Source: Halolamina rubra
GTDB taxonomy: Archaea; Halobacteriota; Halobacteria; Halobacteriales; Haloferacaceae
NCBI RefSeq assembly: GCF_000739555.1
Contig: NZ_BBJN01000039.1
Location: forward strand, 1-64,000
Direction: 5' to 3'
Length of the DNA stretch: 64,000 bases
Below the pieces are notes generated by a model, which saw only the letters and a program-made list of their open reading frames with translations, searched no databases and was not told the DNA's origin. A program made the position numbers and the translations under genes. This document shows positions 1-7,474 of the stretch, in pieces (the first letter of the stretch is position 1; every line of letters starts with the position of its first letter).

Positions 1-802
1 GTCGAGATTCCGCCTCCGACCCGTCGTCGCCGGCCGAGTCAGATTCCGCCTCCGACCCGTCCTCGCCGCCGATCGGCGGGTAGACGCCGGTGTCCGGCGC
101 GTCCGACTCCGGCGTCGGATCGGCGGCCTCGACGGTGCCCTCCGGGTCGAGCCCGCCGTCGTCGCCGCCGAAGACGCGCCCGCCGCGGGCGGCCTCCTCG
201 GGGTCCGGCCAGTCGGGCTCGTCGTCCATCTCGATCCGGTCGCCGGTGTCGAGTTGCTGGCCCACGCCGAGCGCCTCAGCAATGCGCTCCCTGGTCGCCT
301 CGACCCGCTCGGCGTCGGCGTGGCCGGCGGCCGGCTCGTAGTTCTCGACGCGAACGTCGAGCACTTCGGTCGCGAGCTGGTGGAACGCGACCATCGACTT
401 CACGGCGGTACCGAACTGCCGCTCGCGCTTCTCGTCGATCGCGCCGTACTCCGACTCGCGGATCGCGTCGAGCTCGTCGACGGCCTCGGCGAGCGTCGAC
501 TCCAGCCGTTCGGTCGTCTCCCGGAGCGCCGCGACTTCCTCCGCGAGGGCGTCGACGCGGTCGTCGCGTGAGGAGTCTACCTCTCGGTCGTCACGTGGAC
601 CGGCGGCGACGTGGTCGTCACCGTCGGTTCGGCCGCCGTTCTCGGCCTCGAGCCGTTCGATGCGTGCCTCGAGCGCCGCGAGACGGTCGCTCTCGTCGCC
701 GGTCGGCGACGAGGCGGCCTCGGTAGACGCGTGCTGCTCGGCCGAGTCGTTCCCCCCGATCGTTCGCGGATCAGTCGGTCCGTCGTTCCCGCGTTCCCCC
801 AT
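1..802 (-). CDS. Acidic coiled-coil hypothetical protein, C-terminus outside window
   Basis: I do not recognise this protein. It starts at the ATG complementary to 800-802, and the frame stays open to base 1, so at least 267 residues are visible and the C-terminus is missing. Residues about 40-60 and 85-125 are heptad-like, rich in Leu, Glu and Arg (for example LAALEARIERLEAEN), and suggest a short coiled coil. The end visible here is disordered and acidic, with a duplicated block reading DGSEAESDSAGD then DGSEAES at bases 1-60. There are no cysteines and no membrane segment. It is probably a soluble haloarchaeal protein of unknown role. Confidence 0.6.
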   Translation of the reverse strand, partial: MGERGNDGPTDPRTIGGNDSAEQHASTEAASSPTGDESDRLAALEARIERLEAENGGRTDGDDHVAAGPRDDREVDSSRDDRVDALAEEVAALRETTERLESTLAEAVDELDAIRESEYGAIDEKRERQFGTAVKSMVAFHQLATEVLDVRVENYEPAAGHADAERVEATRERIAEALGVGQQLDTGDRIEMDDEPDWPDPEEAARGGRVFGGDDGGLDPEGTVEAADPTPESDAPDTGVYPPIGGEDGSEAESDSAGDDGSEAESR

Positions 803-848
803 CACGCCACGGGTACTCGAGCCCGGACTATAACGTTACGCCCGGGAG

Positions 849-1682
849 CTACCGACCGATCCCGCAGCCCGAGACCGTGTCGCAGTCCAGCCCTTCCGCC
901 TCCAGCGCGTCGATGAACTCGTTCATCCCGATCGCGTCGCTGGCGATGTGGCCGGTGACGACGAGGTTCTTCCCCTCGCCGCCGTACTCCTCCCGCAGTT
1001 CGGCCGTGTCGCCGGCGCCGACGTGGATGTACAGCACCGTGTCGACGCCGTGGTCGAAGTAGGCGCTGGCCACGTCGCTGCCGCCGTTGGTGCCGGCGGC
1101 GTGGTGGATCGCCACCTCGCCGAGCTCGTTGTCGCGCTCGCCGAGGCGGAGCTCCACGTCGGTGATCGCCTCGTCGATCTCGCGGATCTCGCCCAGTGCG
1201 TCCGCGAACTCGCCGACCGTCGCGTCGTCGTCGAGGCCGTCGGCGACCTCGCGGAAGCGTCGGCGCCCGAGCTCGTCCGGCGCGAGGTGGACGTTCATGT
1301 ACGGGATGTCGAGGTGTTCGGCGATGGAGGGGTCGTGGCGGTAGTTCGCGCTGTGGCCCGCGTGCTCCATGCCGGAGATGATCCCCGACGCCGCCTCCTC
1401 GGCGCGCTCCTCGGGGACGCCGTGGGCGGTCATGAACTCGACCTGCTTGTCGAGCACCGGGGCGAAGTTCACGCGCGGATCGCCGCCCGGCGGGTGGTGG
1501 GCGAGCACGAGGTCGTACCCCTCGCGCTCGGCGAGCTGGATCTCCGGCGACTCGAGGTCGATCCCGACGAGCGCCGTTTCGAGGTCGTCGCCCGGGACGT
1601 GGATCCCGCTGTCCGCCGGCACCTCGTCCCAGCCGACGAGGTCCAGACTGATCTCCATGATCTCCTGCGTCGAGAGTGCCAT
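849..1682 (-). CDS. Nif3-like putative dinuclear-metal protein
   Basis: A 277-residue soluble protein with the look of the Nif3/NGG1p-interacting-factor family, whose members bind two metals through conserved His and Glu residues. A His-His-Pro motif lies at residues 62-64 (LAHHPPGGDP). A C-terminal block with GKNLVVTGHIASDAIG puts another His near residue 245, as expected for the second half of the site. ATG at 1682 is chosen because it gives the MALSTQEI start; longer upstream readings run into the SRP RNA. Substrate and function are not known for this family. The middle (residues about 80-170) looks unlike bacterial Nif3, so the family call is moderate. Confidence 0.6.
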   Translation of the reverse strand: MALSTQEIMEISLDLVGWDEVPADSGIHVPGDDLETALVGIDLESPEIQLAEREGYDLVLAHHPPGGDPRVNFAPVLDKQVEFMTAHGVPEERAEEAASGIISGMEHAGHSANYRHDPSIAEHLDIPYMNVHLAPDELGRRRFREVADGLDDDATVGEFADALGEIREIDEAITDVELRLGERDNELGEVAIHHAAGTNGGSDVASAYFDHGVDTVLYIHVGAGDTAELREEYGGEGKNLVVTGHIASDAIGMNEFIDALEAEGLDCDTVSGCGIGR

Positions 1683-1806
1683 ACCCCCTCTCCCGCGGCG
1701 TCGGTGAAAAGCTCCCGAATCCGGCACGACGCGCCGACGGGTCGCCGGTATCGGCAATCCGGACACGAGCCGACAGCGCTTTTCCCGCCCGCGCGAACGG
1801 TGGGCC

Positions 1807-2951
1807 GTGAACGCTTCACTGTTCGAACCGCTCACGCTGCGTGAGACGACGATCCCGAACCGCGTGATGGTGTCGCCGATGTGCCAGTACTCCTGTGACG
1901 ATCGGGACGGGCTGGCGACCGACTGGCACCACGTCCACCTCGGGAGCCGCGCCGTCGGCGGCGCCGGCGTCGTGATCGCCGAGGCGACCGCAGTCGAGCC
2001 GCGCGGGCGCATCTCGCCCGAGGACCTCGGCATCTGGAGCCAGGAGCACGCCGACGCGCTGGCGCCGACCGCCGAGTTCATCCGCGAGCAGGGCAGCGTG
2101 CCGGCGATCCAGCTCGCCCACGCCGGCCGGAAAGCCAGCACGCGCCGCCCGTGGGAGGACGGCCCCCGCCTCGTGAAACAGGACGAGGGCGGCTGGACGC
2201 CGCGGGGCCCACCGACGATCCGTACCCCCGCGACGAGGCGAACACGGCGCCGACCGAGCGCATGGATCGTGACGACATCGACGAGGTGATCGACGCGTTC
2301 GTCGACGCCGCCGAGTACGCGCTGGACGCCGGCTTCGAGGTGCCGGAGATCCACGCCGCCCACGGCTACCTGCTCCACGAGTTCCTCTCGCCGATGAGCA
2401 ACGGCCGCGACGACGAGTACGGCGGCGACTTCGAGGGACGCACCAAGCTGCTCCGGGAGGTCTGCGAGGGCGTCCGGGAGGTCTGGCCCGACGAGAAGCC
2501 GATCTTCGTGCGGATCTCCGCGACCGACTGGCTCCCGGACCGCGAATCCTGGGACGTCGCCCAGTCGGCCCGGCTCGCGAGCGAGCTCGCAGAGATCGGC
2601 GTCGACTTCCTCGACGTCTCCTCCGGCGGCATCCACCCCGACCAGGAGCTCCCGCGGACCGGCCCCGGCTACCAGGCGCAGTACGCCGAGACGATCCGCG
2701 AAGTGCTGGCCGAGGACGGGCAGACGCTCTCGGGCGACACGCTCGCTGCGGGCAGCGACGAGATCGCGGTCGGCACCGTCGGCGGCATCACCGAAGCGAC
2801 CCACGCCGAGGCGCTGGTCGGCAACGAGCGCGCCGACGCGGTGCTGCTCGCCCGTGAGCACCTTCGGGATCCGTACTTCACGCTCCACGCCGGGCGCGAA
2901 CTCGACGCCGAGAACGCGCCGGAGTGGCCGGACCAGTACAAGCGAGCCTGA
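1807..2951 (+). pseudogene. Old yellow enzyme (YqjM-type NADH:flavin oxidoreductase), frameshifted
   Basis: This encodes an FMN-dependent ene-reductase of the YqjM/old-yellow-enzyme class. The first frame (GTG start at 1807) has Cys26 and Tyr28 in SPMCQYSC, the YqjM-type flavin-contacting positions, then QLAHAGRK. The second frame carries EIHAAHGYLLHEFLSP, with the substrate-binding His pair, and ends at 2951. The frames meet at 2204-2210 (GGGGCCC). Adding one base there joins GGWTP to GPTDDPYPRDEA, which is the expected family sequence, giving about 381 residues. Both halves are otherwise well conserved, so this is either a sequencing deletion or a very recent mutation. Confidence 0.85.
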
Positions 2952-3045
2952 GCGGCCCTCACGGTTCGGAAATTCTGAACAGTTTGCGATTTCTCGAACG
3001 TGCGAACCGCGAGCCATCGGCTCGGGAACTGAGAACGGAATGAAT

Positions 3046-3349
3046 GGCGGACGGCCGGGGTTGCCCGGCGTTCCGACACGGGGAGTCTCGGTTGCCTCCT
3101 CCACCCCGCGACCCGACGAGCGACGGGCGTCCGACGGTGGGCTGCTCGCTTCCGCGCCTGACCCGGTTCCGTCGACCAACCACGGCGGACCGCCCCTGCG
3201 GGCGGGCGTCGTGGACCGCTGTCCCCGGCGGACGAGGCTTCGACGTCGGCTCCCGAGGCCCGCGCCGGTCAACCGGACGAGCCCGGGGTTCGGTCCCCCC
3301 TGAAGACTATCTCGGGGGTGACGAGCGGGGCCTAACCGCCCGACCTAGT
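3046..3349 (-). ncRNA. Signal recognition particle RNA (archaeal 7S RNA)
   Basis: This is the RNA scaffold of the SRP, which binds SRP54 and SRP19. The minus strand carries the diagnostic SRP54-binding helix 8 region, GGGTCAGGCGCGGAAGCGAGCAGCC in pieces, at about 3137-3164 (compare GGTCAGGTCCGGAAGGAAGCAGCC in bacterial 4.5S RNA). GTTGGTCGACGG lies just before it, where helix 6/8 is expected. The proposed 5' end, near GGTCGGGCGG (about 3346), pairs with the 3' end CCCGGCCGTCCG (3046-3059), closing a molecule of about 300 nt, the usual haloarchaeal size. A TATA-like element sits about 26 nt upstream. Protein frames crossing this stretch are spurious. Ends are approximate by a few bases. Confidence 0.93.
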
Positions 3350-3370
3350 CCAGTTCCTACTAACGCGGTC

Positions 3371-3381
3371 GAACTTAAGGC
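3371..3381 (-). promoter_or_regulatory. TATA-like promoter element of the SRP RNA
   Basis: On the minus strand the sequence reads CCTTAAGTTC, with a palindromic CTTAAG core at 3374-3379. It lies about 26 nt before the inferred 7S RNA 5' end near 3349, the normal archaeal TATA spacing. Confidence 0.55.
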
Positions 3382-3428
3382 CCTTTCGGGACAGAGATAC
3401 CCACGCGAGACGCGACCCGCGTCCCGCC

Positions 3429-4151
3429 TCAGAGCTCCACGGGCTCCAGCGTCGCCTCCAGCTCGTCGACGTGCTCGTTGTAGGCGTCGACGAACGCCGG
3501 GAACTTCGGGACGAACCGGCGCACGTCGCTGGCCGCGGGGGGCTGGTACTGCGAGACGAGGTAGACGCCGTCGCTGCCGCCGACCCGGAGGTAGGAGACG
3601 CCGTCGCGGTCCCAGTTGAGCTCCCAGCGCAGCCCGTCGATGCGTTCGGCGTAGGTGCCGTAGTCGCCGCCCTCGAAGCGGCGGAGCTCGCCCGCGATCC
3701 GGTCGCAGATCTCCTCGACGCGGTCGAGCACGCGCCGGCGTTCCGCGACCGCGTTCTCCGTCGTTTTTGCCTCGGGGAACTCCGTGGTCACGTCCGAGAG
3801 CGTCGCCTCGGCCGCCTCGACGTACTCGTCGTAGGCGTCGACGAACGCCGGGTACTCCGCGAGCGCGGCCGCGAGCGGTTCGGGGTCGGGCTGGCGCTTG
3901 GTGGAGACGACGTACACTTCAGACCCGCTCTTGGGGTCGAACTTCAGGAAATCCAGTTCGCCGGCCTCGTGTTTCACCGTCCACTCGCCGCCGGGCGTGT
4001 CGAACGTCTCCCGGCCGTAGTCGCCGCCCTGGAGGCGGGCGAGGTGGTACGCCACCCGGCCGGCGTGGTCGGCGACGGCGGCGACGATCTCGTCGCGTCG
4101 CTCGGCGACGGCTTCGGCGTCTGTCGGCTCGACGGGTGGCCAGTCGGTCAC
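3429..4151 (-). CDS. Hypothetical protein with two tandem homologous domains
   Basis: I cannot name this 240-residue soluble protein. It is visibly an internal duplication. Residues about 30-118 (RVAYHLARLQGGDYG ... YPAFVDAYDEYVEAAEATL) match residues about 148-236 (RIAGELRRFEGGDYG ... FPAFVDAYNEHVDELEATL), sharing GGDYG, a VYxVS strand, PAFVDAYxE and EATL. Each half appears to be alpha-beta-beta-alpha. There are no cysteines or membrane segments. It lies between the SRP RNA and a small membrane protein on the same strand. ATG at 4151 follows a GC-rich leader. Duplication implies a two-fold pseudo-symmetric fold, possibly a homodimer fused into one chain. Confidence 0.75.
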   Translation of the reverse strand: MTDWPPVEPTDAEAVAERRDEIVAAVADHAGRVAYHLARLQGGDYGRETFDTPGGEWTVKHEAGELDFLKFDPKSGSEVYVVSTKRQPDPEPLAAALAEYPAFVDAYDEYVEAAEATLSDVTTEFPEAKTTENAVAERRRVLDRVEEICDRIAGELRRFEGGDYGTYAERIDGLRWELNWDRDGVSYLRVGGSDGVYLVSQYQPPAASDVRRFVPKFPAFVDAYNEHVDELEATLEPVEL

Positions 4152-4195
4152 GGGTTCGGTAGCTCGCTGGGAGAGTTAACGCTCGCGGTCACGGC

Positions 4196-4615
4196 TCACA
4201 GCACCGTCCGGGCCTGGAGACCGGAGACCGCCGTCAGCGCCAACGCGCCGGCCAGCACGGCCCAGCGGTGGTTCTCGATCCACGCGTACTCCGCCGGGAA
4301 ACTGAACAGCACCGTCGAGTCGATCGTGAGCACCCACGCGACCGCGGCCAGCACCACGCTCAGGGCGACGACGGCGCCGACGCCGGAGAGCGTCAACGCG
4401 TCGGTGTGGGGGCGCCCGACCGAGAGGAACACGACGGCGGCGACGACCGCCAGCAGCCCGACCGCGGTCAGCCCGAACGGCCCGGCCGCGTAGTACGCGC
4501 CGAGCGTGTCCCCCGCCCCAGTGATCAACACCAGCGGCGCGAACACGACGACCGCGACGGCGGCGGCGACGACGGCCGCGAGTTTCCCGGCGTCGGCGGG
4601 GTCGGAGAGGTTCAT
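4196..4615 (-). CDS. Small four-helix membrane protein, unknown function
   Basis: A 139-residue integral membrane protein with about four hydrophobic segments (residues about 12-32, 44-66, 77-97 and 117-135). The loop between segments three and four contains FSFPAEYAWIENHRWA. The start is the ATG at 4615, giving MNLSDPADAG. I see no catalytic or metal-binding motif and do not recognise the family; similar proteins are common in haloarchaea. It is divergent from the thiolase gene at 4701, so the 85-nt gap should hold both promoters. Confidence 0.7.
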   Translation of the reverse strand: MNLSDPADAGKLAAVVAAAVAVVVFAPLVLITGAGDTLGAYYAAGPFGLTAVGLLAVVAAVVFLSVGRPHTDALTLSGVGAVVALSVVLAAVAWVLTIDSTVLFSFPAEYAWIENHRWAVLAGALALTAVSGLQARTVL

Positions 4616-4700
4616 GGCCGGTGGTGGCGCCGGCGCGGCCATAAATCGCTCGTGTTCCGCGAAGGGAAACGCGTAAGCGACCCGCGGCCGGCCCCCCGGT

Positions 4701-5867
4701 ATGGACCGAGTCGCCATCGTCGGCGCGTCGATGACCCCCTTCGGCGACCGCGAGGGGGAGTGGCTCCGCGACCTGTTGGCCGAGGCCGGCGCGGACTGCC
4801 TCGACGACGCCGGCGTCGGGGCCGACGCCGTCGACCACCTGTACGTCTCGAACATGGCCAGCGGCGAGCTGGAGGGACAGACGGGCGTGCCGAACATGCT
4901 CGCCCACGATCTCGCCGCCCAGCCGGCCTACACCGCACGCATCGACCAGACCTCCTCCTCCGGCGGCGCCGGCATCTACGCCGCGTGGCAGTCGATCGCC
5001 TCCGGCGCCAGCGAGATGACCCTGCTCGTCGGCGGCGAGAAGATGACCCACAAGACGACGGGCGAGGCGACGGACGTGATCGCCTCGCTCACCCACCCGG
5101 TGGAGTACAAACACGGCGTCACACTCCCCTCCTTCGCCGGGCTCACCGCGCGACTGTACCTCGAGGAGTACGACGCGCCCCGCGAGAGTCTGGGCAAAGT
5201 CGCCGTGAAGAACCACAGGAACGGCGTCGACAACCCCAAGGCGCAGTTCCGGAAGGAGGTCGATCTCGACACCGTGCTCGACTCGCCGATCGTCGCCGAC
5301 CCCCTGCGGCTGTACGACTTCTGCCCGATCACCGACGGCTCGGCGGCGCTGCTGTTCTGTCCGGAGTCCGTCGCCCGCGAGATCGCCGACGAGTACGTCC
5401 TCGTCAGCGGCGTCGCGGGCGCGACGGACACCCACGTCGTCCACGAGCGCGCGGACCCGACGACGATGCGCGGCGTCGTCGAGTCGAGCGACCAGGCCTA
5501 CGAGATGGCCGATCGCGAGCCCGAAGACGTCGACTTCGCGGAGCTCCACGACATGTTCACCATCCTCGAGTTTCTGCAGTTCGAGGACCTCGGCTTCGCG
5601 GAGAAAGGGGAAGGCTGGAAGGCGATCGAGTCGGGCCGGACCGAGCGCGACGGCGACCTGCCGATCAACACCTCCGGCGGCCTGAAGTCGAAAGGCCACC
5701 CCCTCGGCGCCTCGGGCGTCGCACAGGCCGTCGAAGTGTACGAACAGCTCCTCGGCGAGGCCGGCGACCGACAGCTCGACGACCCCGAAGTCGGGCTCGC
5801 CTGCAACGTCGGCGGCTTCGGCAACTGCGTGACCACCACGATCCTCGAAACCCCGGAGGCAGAATGA
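4701..5867 (+). CDS. Thiolase-family acyltransferase, Ser in place of the nucleophilic Cys
   Basis: A 388-residue thiolase-fold protein related to archaeal acetyl-CoA acetyltransferases that pair with DUF35 proteins. The usual A-C-A-S-G-G nucleophile motif is replaced by T-S-S-S-G-G, putting Ser85 where the acylated Cys belongs (codon 4953-4955). The rest of the site is kept: GHPLGASG with His333 and CNVGGFG with Cys368. The next gene overlaps it by 4 nt and encodes the DUF35 partner, so the two probably form one complex. It may catalyse a decarboxylating or acyl-transfer step without a Cys-acyl intermediate, or bind acyl-CoA only; the exact reaction is not inferable. Confidence 0.88.
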   Translation: MDRVAIVGASMTPFGDREGEWLRDLLAEAGADCLDDAGVGADAVDHLYVSNMASGELEGQTGVPNMLAHDLAAQPAYTARIDQTSSSGGAGIYAAWQSIASGASEMTLLVGGEKMTHKTTGEATDVIASLTHPVEYKHGVTLPSFAGLTARLYLEEYDAPRESLGKVAVKNHRNGVDNPKAQFRKEVDLDTVLDSPIVADPLRLYDFCPITDGSAALLFCPESVAREIADEYVLVSGVAGATDTHVVHERADPTTMRGVVESSDQAYEMADREPEDVDFAELHDMFTILEFLQFEDLGFAEKGEGWKAIESGRTERDGDLPINTSGGLKSKGHPLGASGVAQAVEVYEQLLGEAGDRQLDDPEVGLACNVGGFGNCVTTTILETPEAE

Positions 5868-6274
5868 GCGACCAGACTGACACCACGAGCGACGAAGCGA
5901 GCGAGGAACCGGCGATGACCGCGTACCGCTATCCGGACGGCAGCGTCACCTACCCCGGCCACCCCAGGGGCCCGGACGGGAACGAGCCGGTCGGGACCGT
6001 CGACCTCAGCGAGTACACCGCCGAGGTGGTGACCTGGACCACGTCGACGGCGACGCCGCCGGGCGTGCGCCAACCGAACCACCTCGCGATCGTGGAGTTC
6101 GACGTGGACGGCCGGCCGGTCCGCGCGCTCGGCCAGCTCGAGGAGGGGAACGTCGAGATCGGCGACATGGTCGAACCGTTCCACGTCGACGAACTCCGCG
6201 ACCCTGAAGCGGGCATCCGCGAGCCGGAGAGCCAGGCGTGGGACGGGTTCCGGTTCCGCCCCGTCGAGGAGTAG
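5864..6274 (+). CDS. DUF35-type OB-fold protein, partner of the thiolase
   Basis: A 136-residue protein whose ATG overlaps the thiolase stop (ATGA, 5864-5867), indicating translational coupling. In the archaeal HMG-CoA synthase/thiolase complex the DUF35 subunit holds the acyl-CoA pantetheine arm. This protein has the OB-fold part (LAIVEFDVDGRPVRALGQLEEGNVEIGDMVEPF, residues about 75-110). It lacks the four cysteines of the rubredoxin-like zinc ribbon that most DUF35 proteins carry at their N-terminus; there is YRYPDGSVTYPGHPRGPDG instead. The role as thiolase partner is inferred from gene order. Confidence 0.8.
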   Translation: MSDQTDTTSDEASEEPAMTAYRYPDGSVTYPGHPRGPDGNEPVGTVDLSEYTAEVVTWTTSTATPPGVRQPNHLAIVEFDVDGRPVRALGQLEEGNVEIGDMVEPFHVDELRDPEAGIREPESQAWDGFRFRPVEE

Positions 6275-7051
6275 CTACTCGTCGTCGCGCTCGTCCGCGT
6301 CGGCGTCGTCTTCCGCCGGTTCTTCGGTCCCCTCCCCGGTCGCCCCCCTGACCTCCTCCCTGATCGAGTCGAGTTCGGCGTCGACGTCCGGCTCGGCTGG
6401 CTCCGCCGACTCGTCGGCGTCGGCACCCTCGTCCGCAGTCGCCTCTCCCTCCCCCGCATCCGCCTCGCTCTCGTCGGACACGTCGAGGTGGACGGCCTCG
6501 TCCCCGCGCGCCGGCGATCGCGACGACCCCGAACCTGCCGCGCGGTCGCCCGCCTCCCGGAGCCGTTCTTGGATCTCCGCCGACAGCGTCTCGGCCTCGG
6601 AGAGGAGCTCCCGGGCCTCGGGGTCGGGGGCGTCGGTGCCCGCGAGCGCGTCGTTCAGCTCGTCGAGACTGCTGGCGAGCCGCTCCGTCGAGAGCCCGCG
6701 CCCGGCGTCGATCGCGCGGCTTACCGCACCTGCCTCGTCCACGTCGTCCGGGATCGCCGTACGTTCGGGGTCGAGCGCCCGGAGCGCGGCGCCGCCGAGC
6801 TGGAGCAGCCGGACGTTCGCCTCCAGGATCGAGATCAGGGTGGGGATCGTGTACTCCTCGGTGAAGCGGAGCACCTCGCGGAGCCGCGGCGGGCGCGGGG
6901 CGGGGCGGCCGCCGCCCGGTAGCCCGCGCGGGATCCGCGGCCCGTCGCGACGGTCCTCGTCTAACGCCTCCCTGAGCTCGACGAGCGTCGACTCCAGCTC
7001 CGCGATTCGGTCCCGTAGCTCGTCCGGGTCGGGGTCGCGGCGGTCGGTCAT
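6275..7051 (-). CDS. Haloarchaeal hypothetical protein with acidic disordered tail
   Basis: A 258-residue protein not assignable to a characterised family. The N-terminus (residues 8-33) is a predicted coiled coil (ELRDRIAELESTLVELREAL). A Pro/Gly/Arg-rich linker follows, then a helical core (residues about 58-170) containing LRFTEEYTIPTLISILEANVRLLQLGGAALRAL. That stretch is hydrophobic enough to be a membrane-surface or interaction helix. The last about 80 residues are nearly all Asp, Glu, Ala and Gly. It is convergent with, and directly abuts, the DUF35 gene. Confidence 0.65.
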   Translation of the reverse strand: MTDRRDPDPDELRDRIAELESTLVELREALDEDRRDGPRIPRGLPGGGRPAPRPPRLREVLRFTEEYTIPTLISILEANVRLLQLGGAALRALDPERTAIPDDVDEAGAVSRAIDAGRGLSTERLASSLDELNDALAGTDAPDPEARELLSEAETLSAEIQERLREAGDRAAGSGSSRSPARGDEAVHLDVSDESEADAGEGEATADEGADADESAEPAEPDVDAELDSIREEVRGATGEGTEEPAEDDADADERDDE

Positions 7052-7138
7052 GGATCGTCGTTGGGGCCGCCGACGCATAAGCCCCACCGCGGCGCCGACA
7101 CCGACGGTTCTTACTCGCGGGCCGCCGAACCGACGGCC

Positions 7139-7426
7139 ATGACCGACCACGAGGCCGCGACCGAACTGACCGCCGGCGACGTGACCGCCCGCTACGTCGA
7201 GGCGGCGGGGGAACGGCGGCTCGACTTCGAACGCGAGGGGCGGACCGCCTCGATCGCCCAGAACGCCGACGGCTACGCGATGCTGAAAGTGCGCACGGGC
7301 CCCGAGGGCGACGAACTCGAGCGCTACTACGGGTTCGACATGGCGCTGGACCACGCCGCGGAACTGCTCGGCGTGGGCGTCAACGACCTCCCCGTGCCCG
7401 ACCCCGCCGCGGACATGGGGATGTAG
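7139..7426 (+). CDS. Small haloarchaeal hypothetical protein
   Basis: A 95-residue soluble protein starting at the ATG at 7139. It is predicted to be mostly beta strand followed by a helix: VTARYVEAAGERRLDFEREGRTASIAQ, then a conserved-looking ERYYGFDMALDHAAELLG and a short Pro/Asp C-terminus ending GM. A TTACTC element about 30 nt upstream could be its promoter. No cysteines, signal peptide or known catalytic motif are present. I do not recognise a function. Confidence 0.65.
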   Translation: MTDHEAATELTAGDVTARYVEAAGERRLDFEREGRTASIAQNADGYAMLKVRTGPEGDELERYYGFDMALDHAAELLGVGVNDLPVPDPAADMGM

Positions 7427-7444
7427 CCCCCGACCCGGCGAGAG

Positions 7445-7450
7445 TTTATC
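7445..7450 (+). promoter_or_regulatory. TATA box of the phospholipase-D-like gene
   Basis: TTTATC at 7445-7450, within gAGTTTATCAAC, is centred 27 nt before the GTG at 7475. That spacing implies a leaderless transcript starting at or next to the start codon, and it supports the GTG start. Confidence 0.6.
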
Positions 7451-7474
7451 AACGATAGGGGGACCACCCCTTCC

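Noticed and set aside
1-60. Tandem repeat of about 27 nt at the window edge
   Set aside because: It is an in-frame duplication of acidic codons (DGSEAES) in a coding sequence, not an intergenic repeat.
849-3272. An 807-codon minus-strand frame covering the Nif3-like gene, the OYE gene and the SRP RNA
   Set aside because: Only its last 277 codons resemble a protein family. The rest is antisense to a conserved gene and crosses a structured RNA; long empty frames are expected at this GC content.
4176-5699. A 507-codon minus-strand frame opposite the thiolase
   Set aside because: Composition is typical of the antisense of a GC-rich gene (Arg/Gly/Val runs), and the sense strand has a clear thiolase. 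The same holds for the long antisense frames opposite ilvD, mcmA, RecJ-like and leuC.
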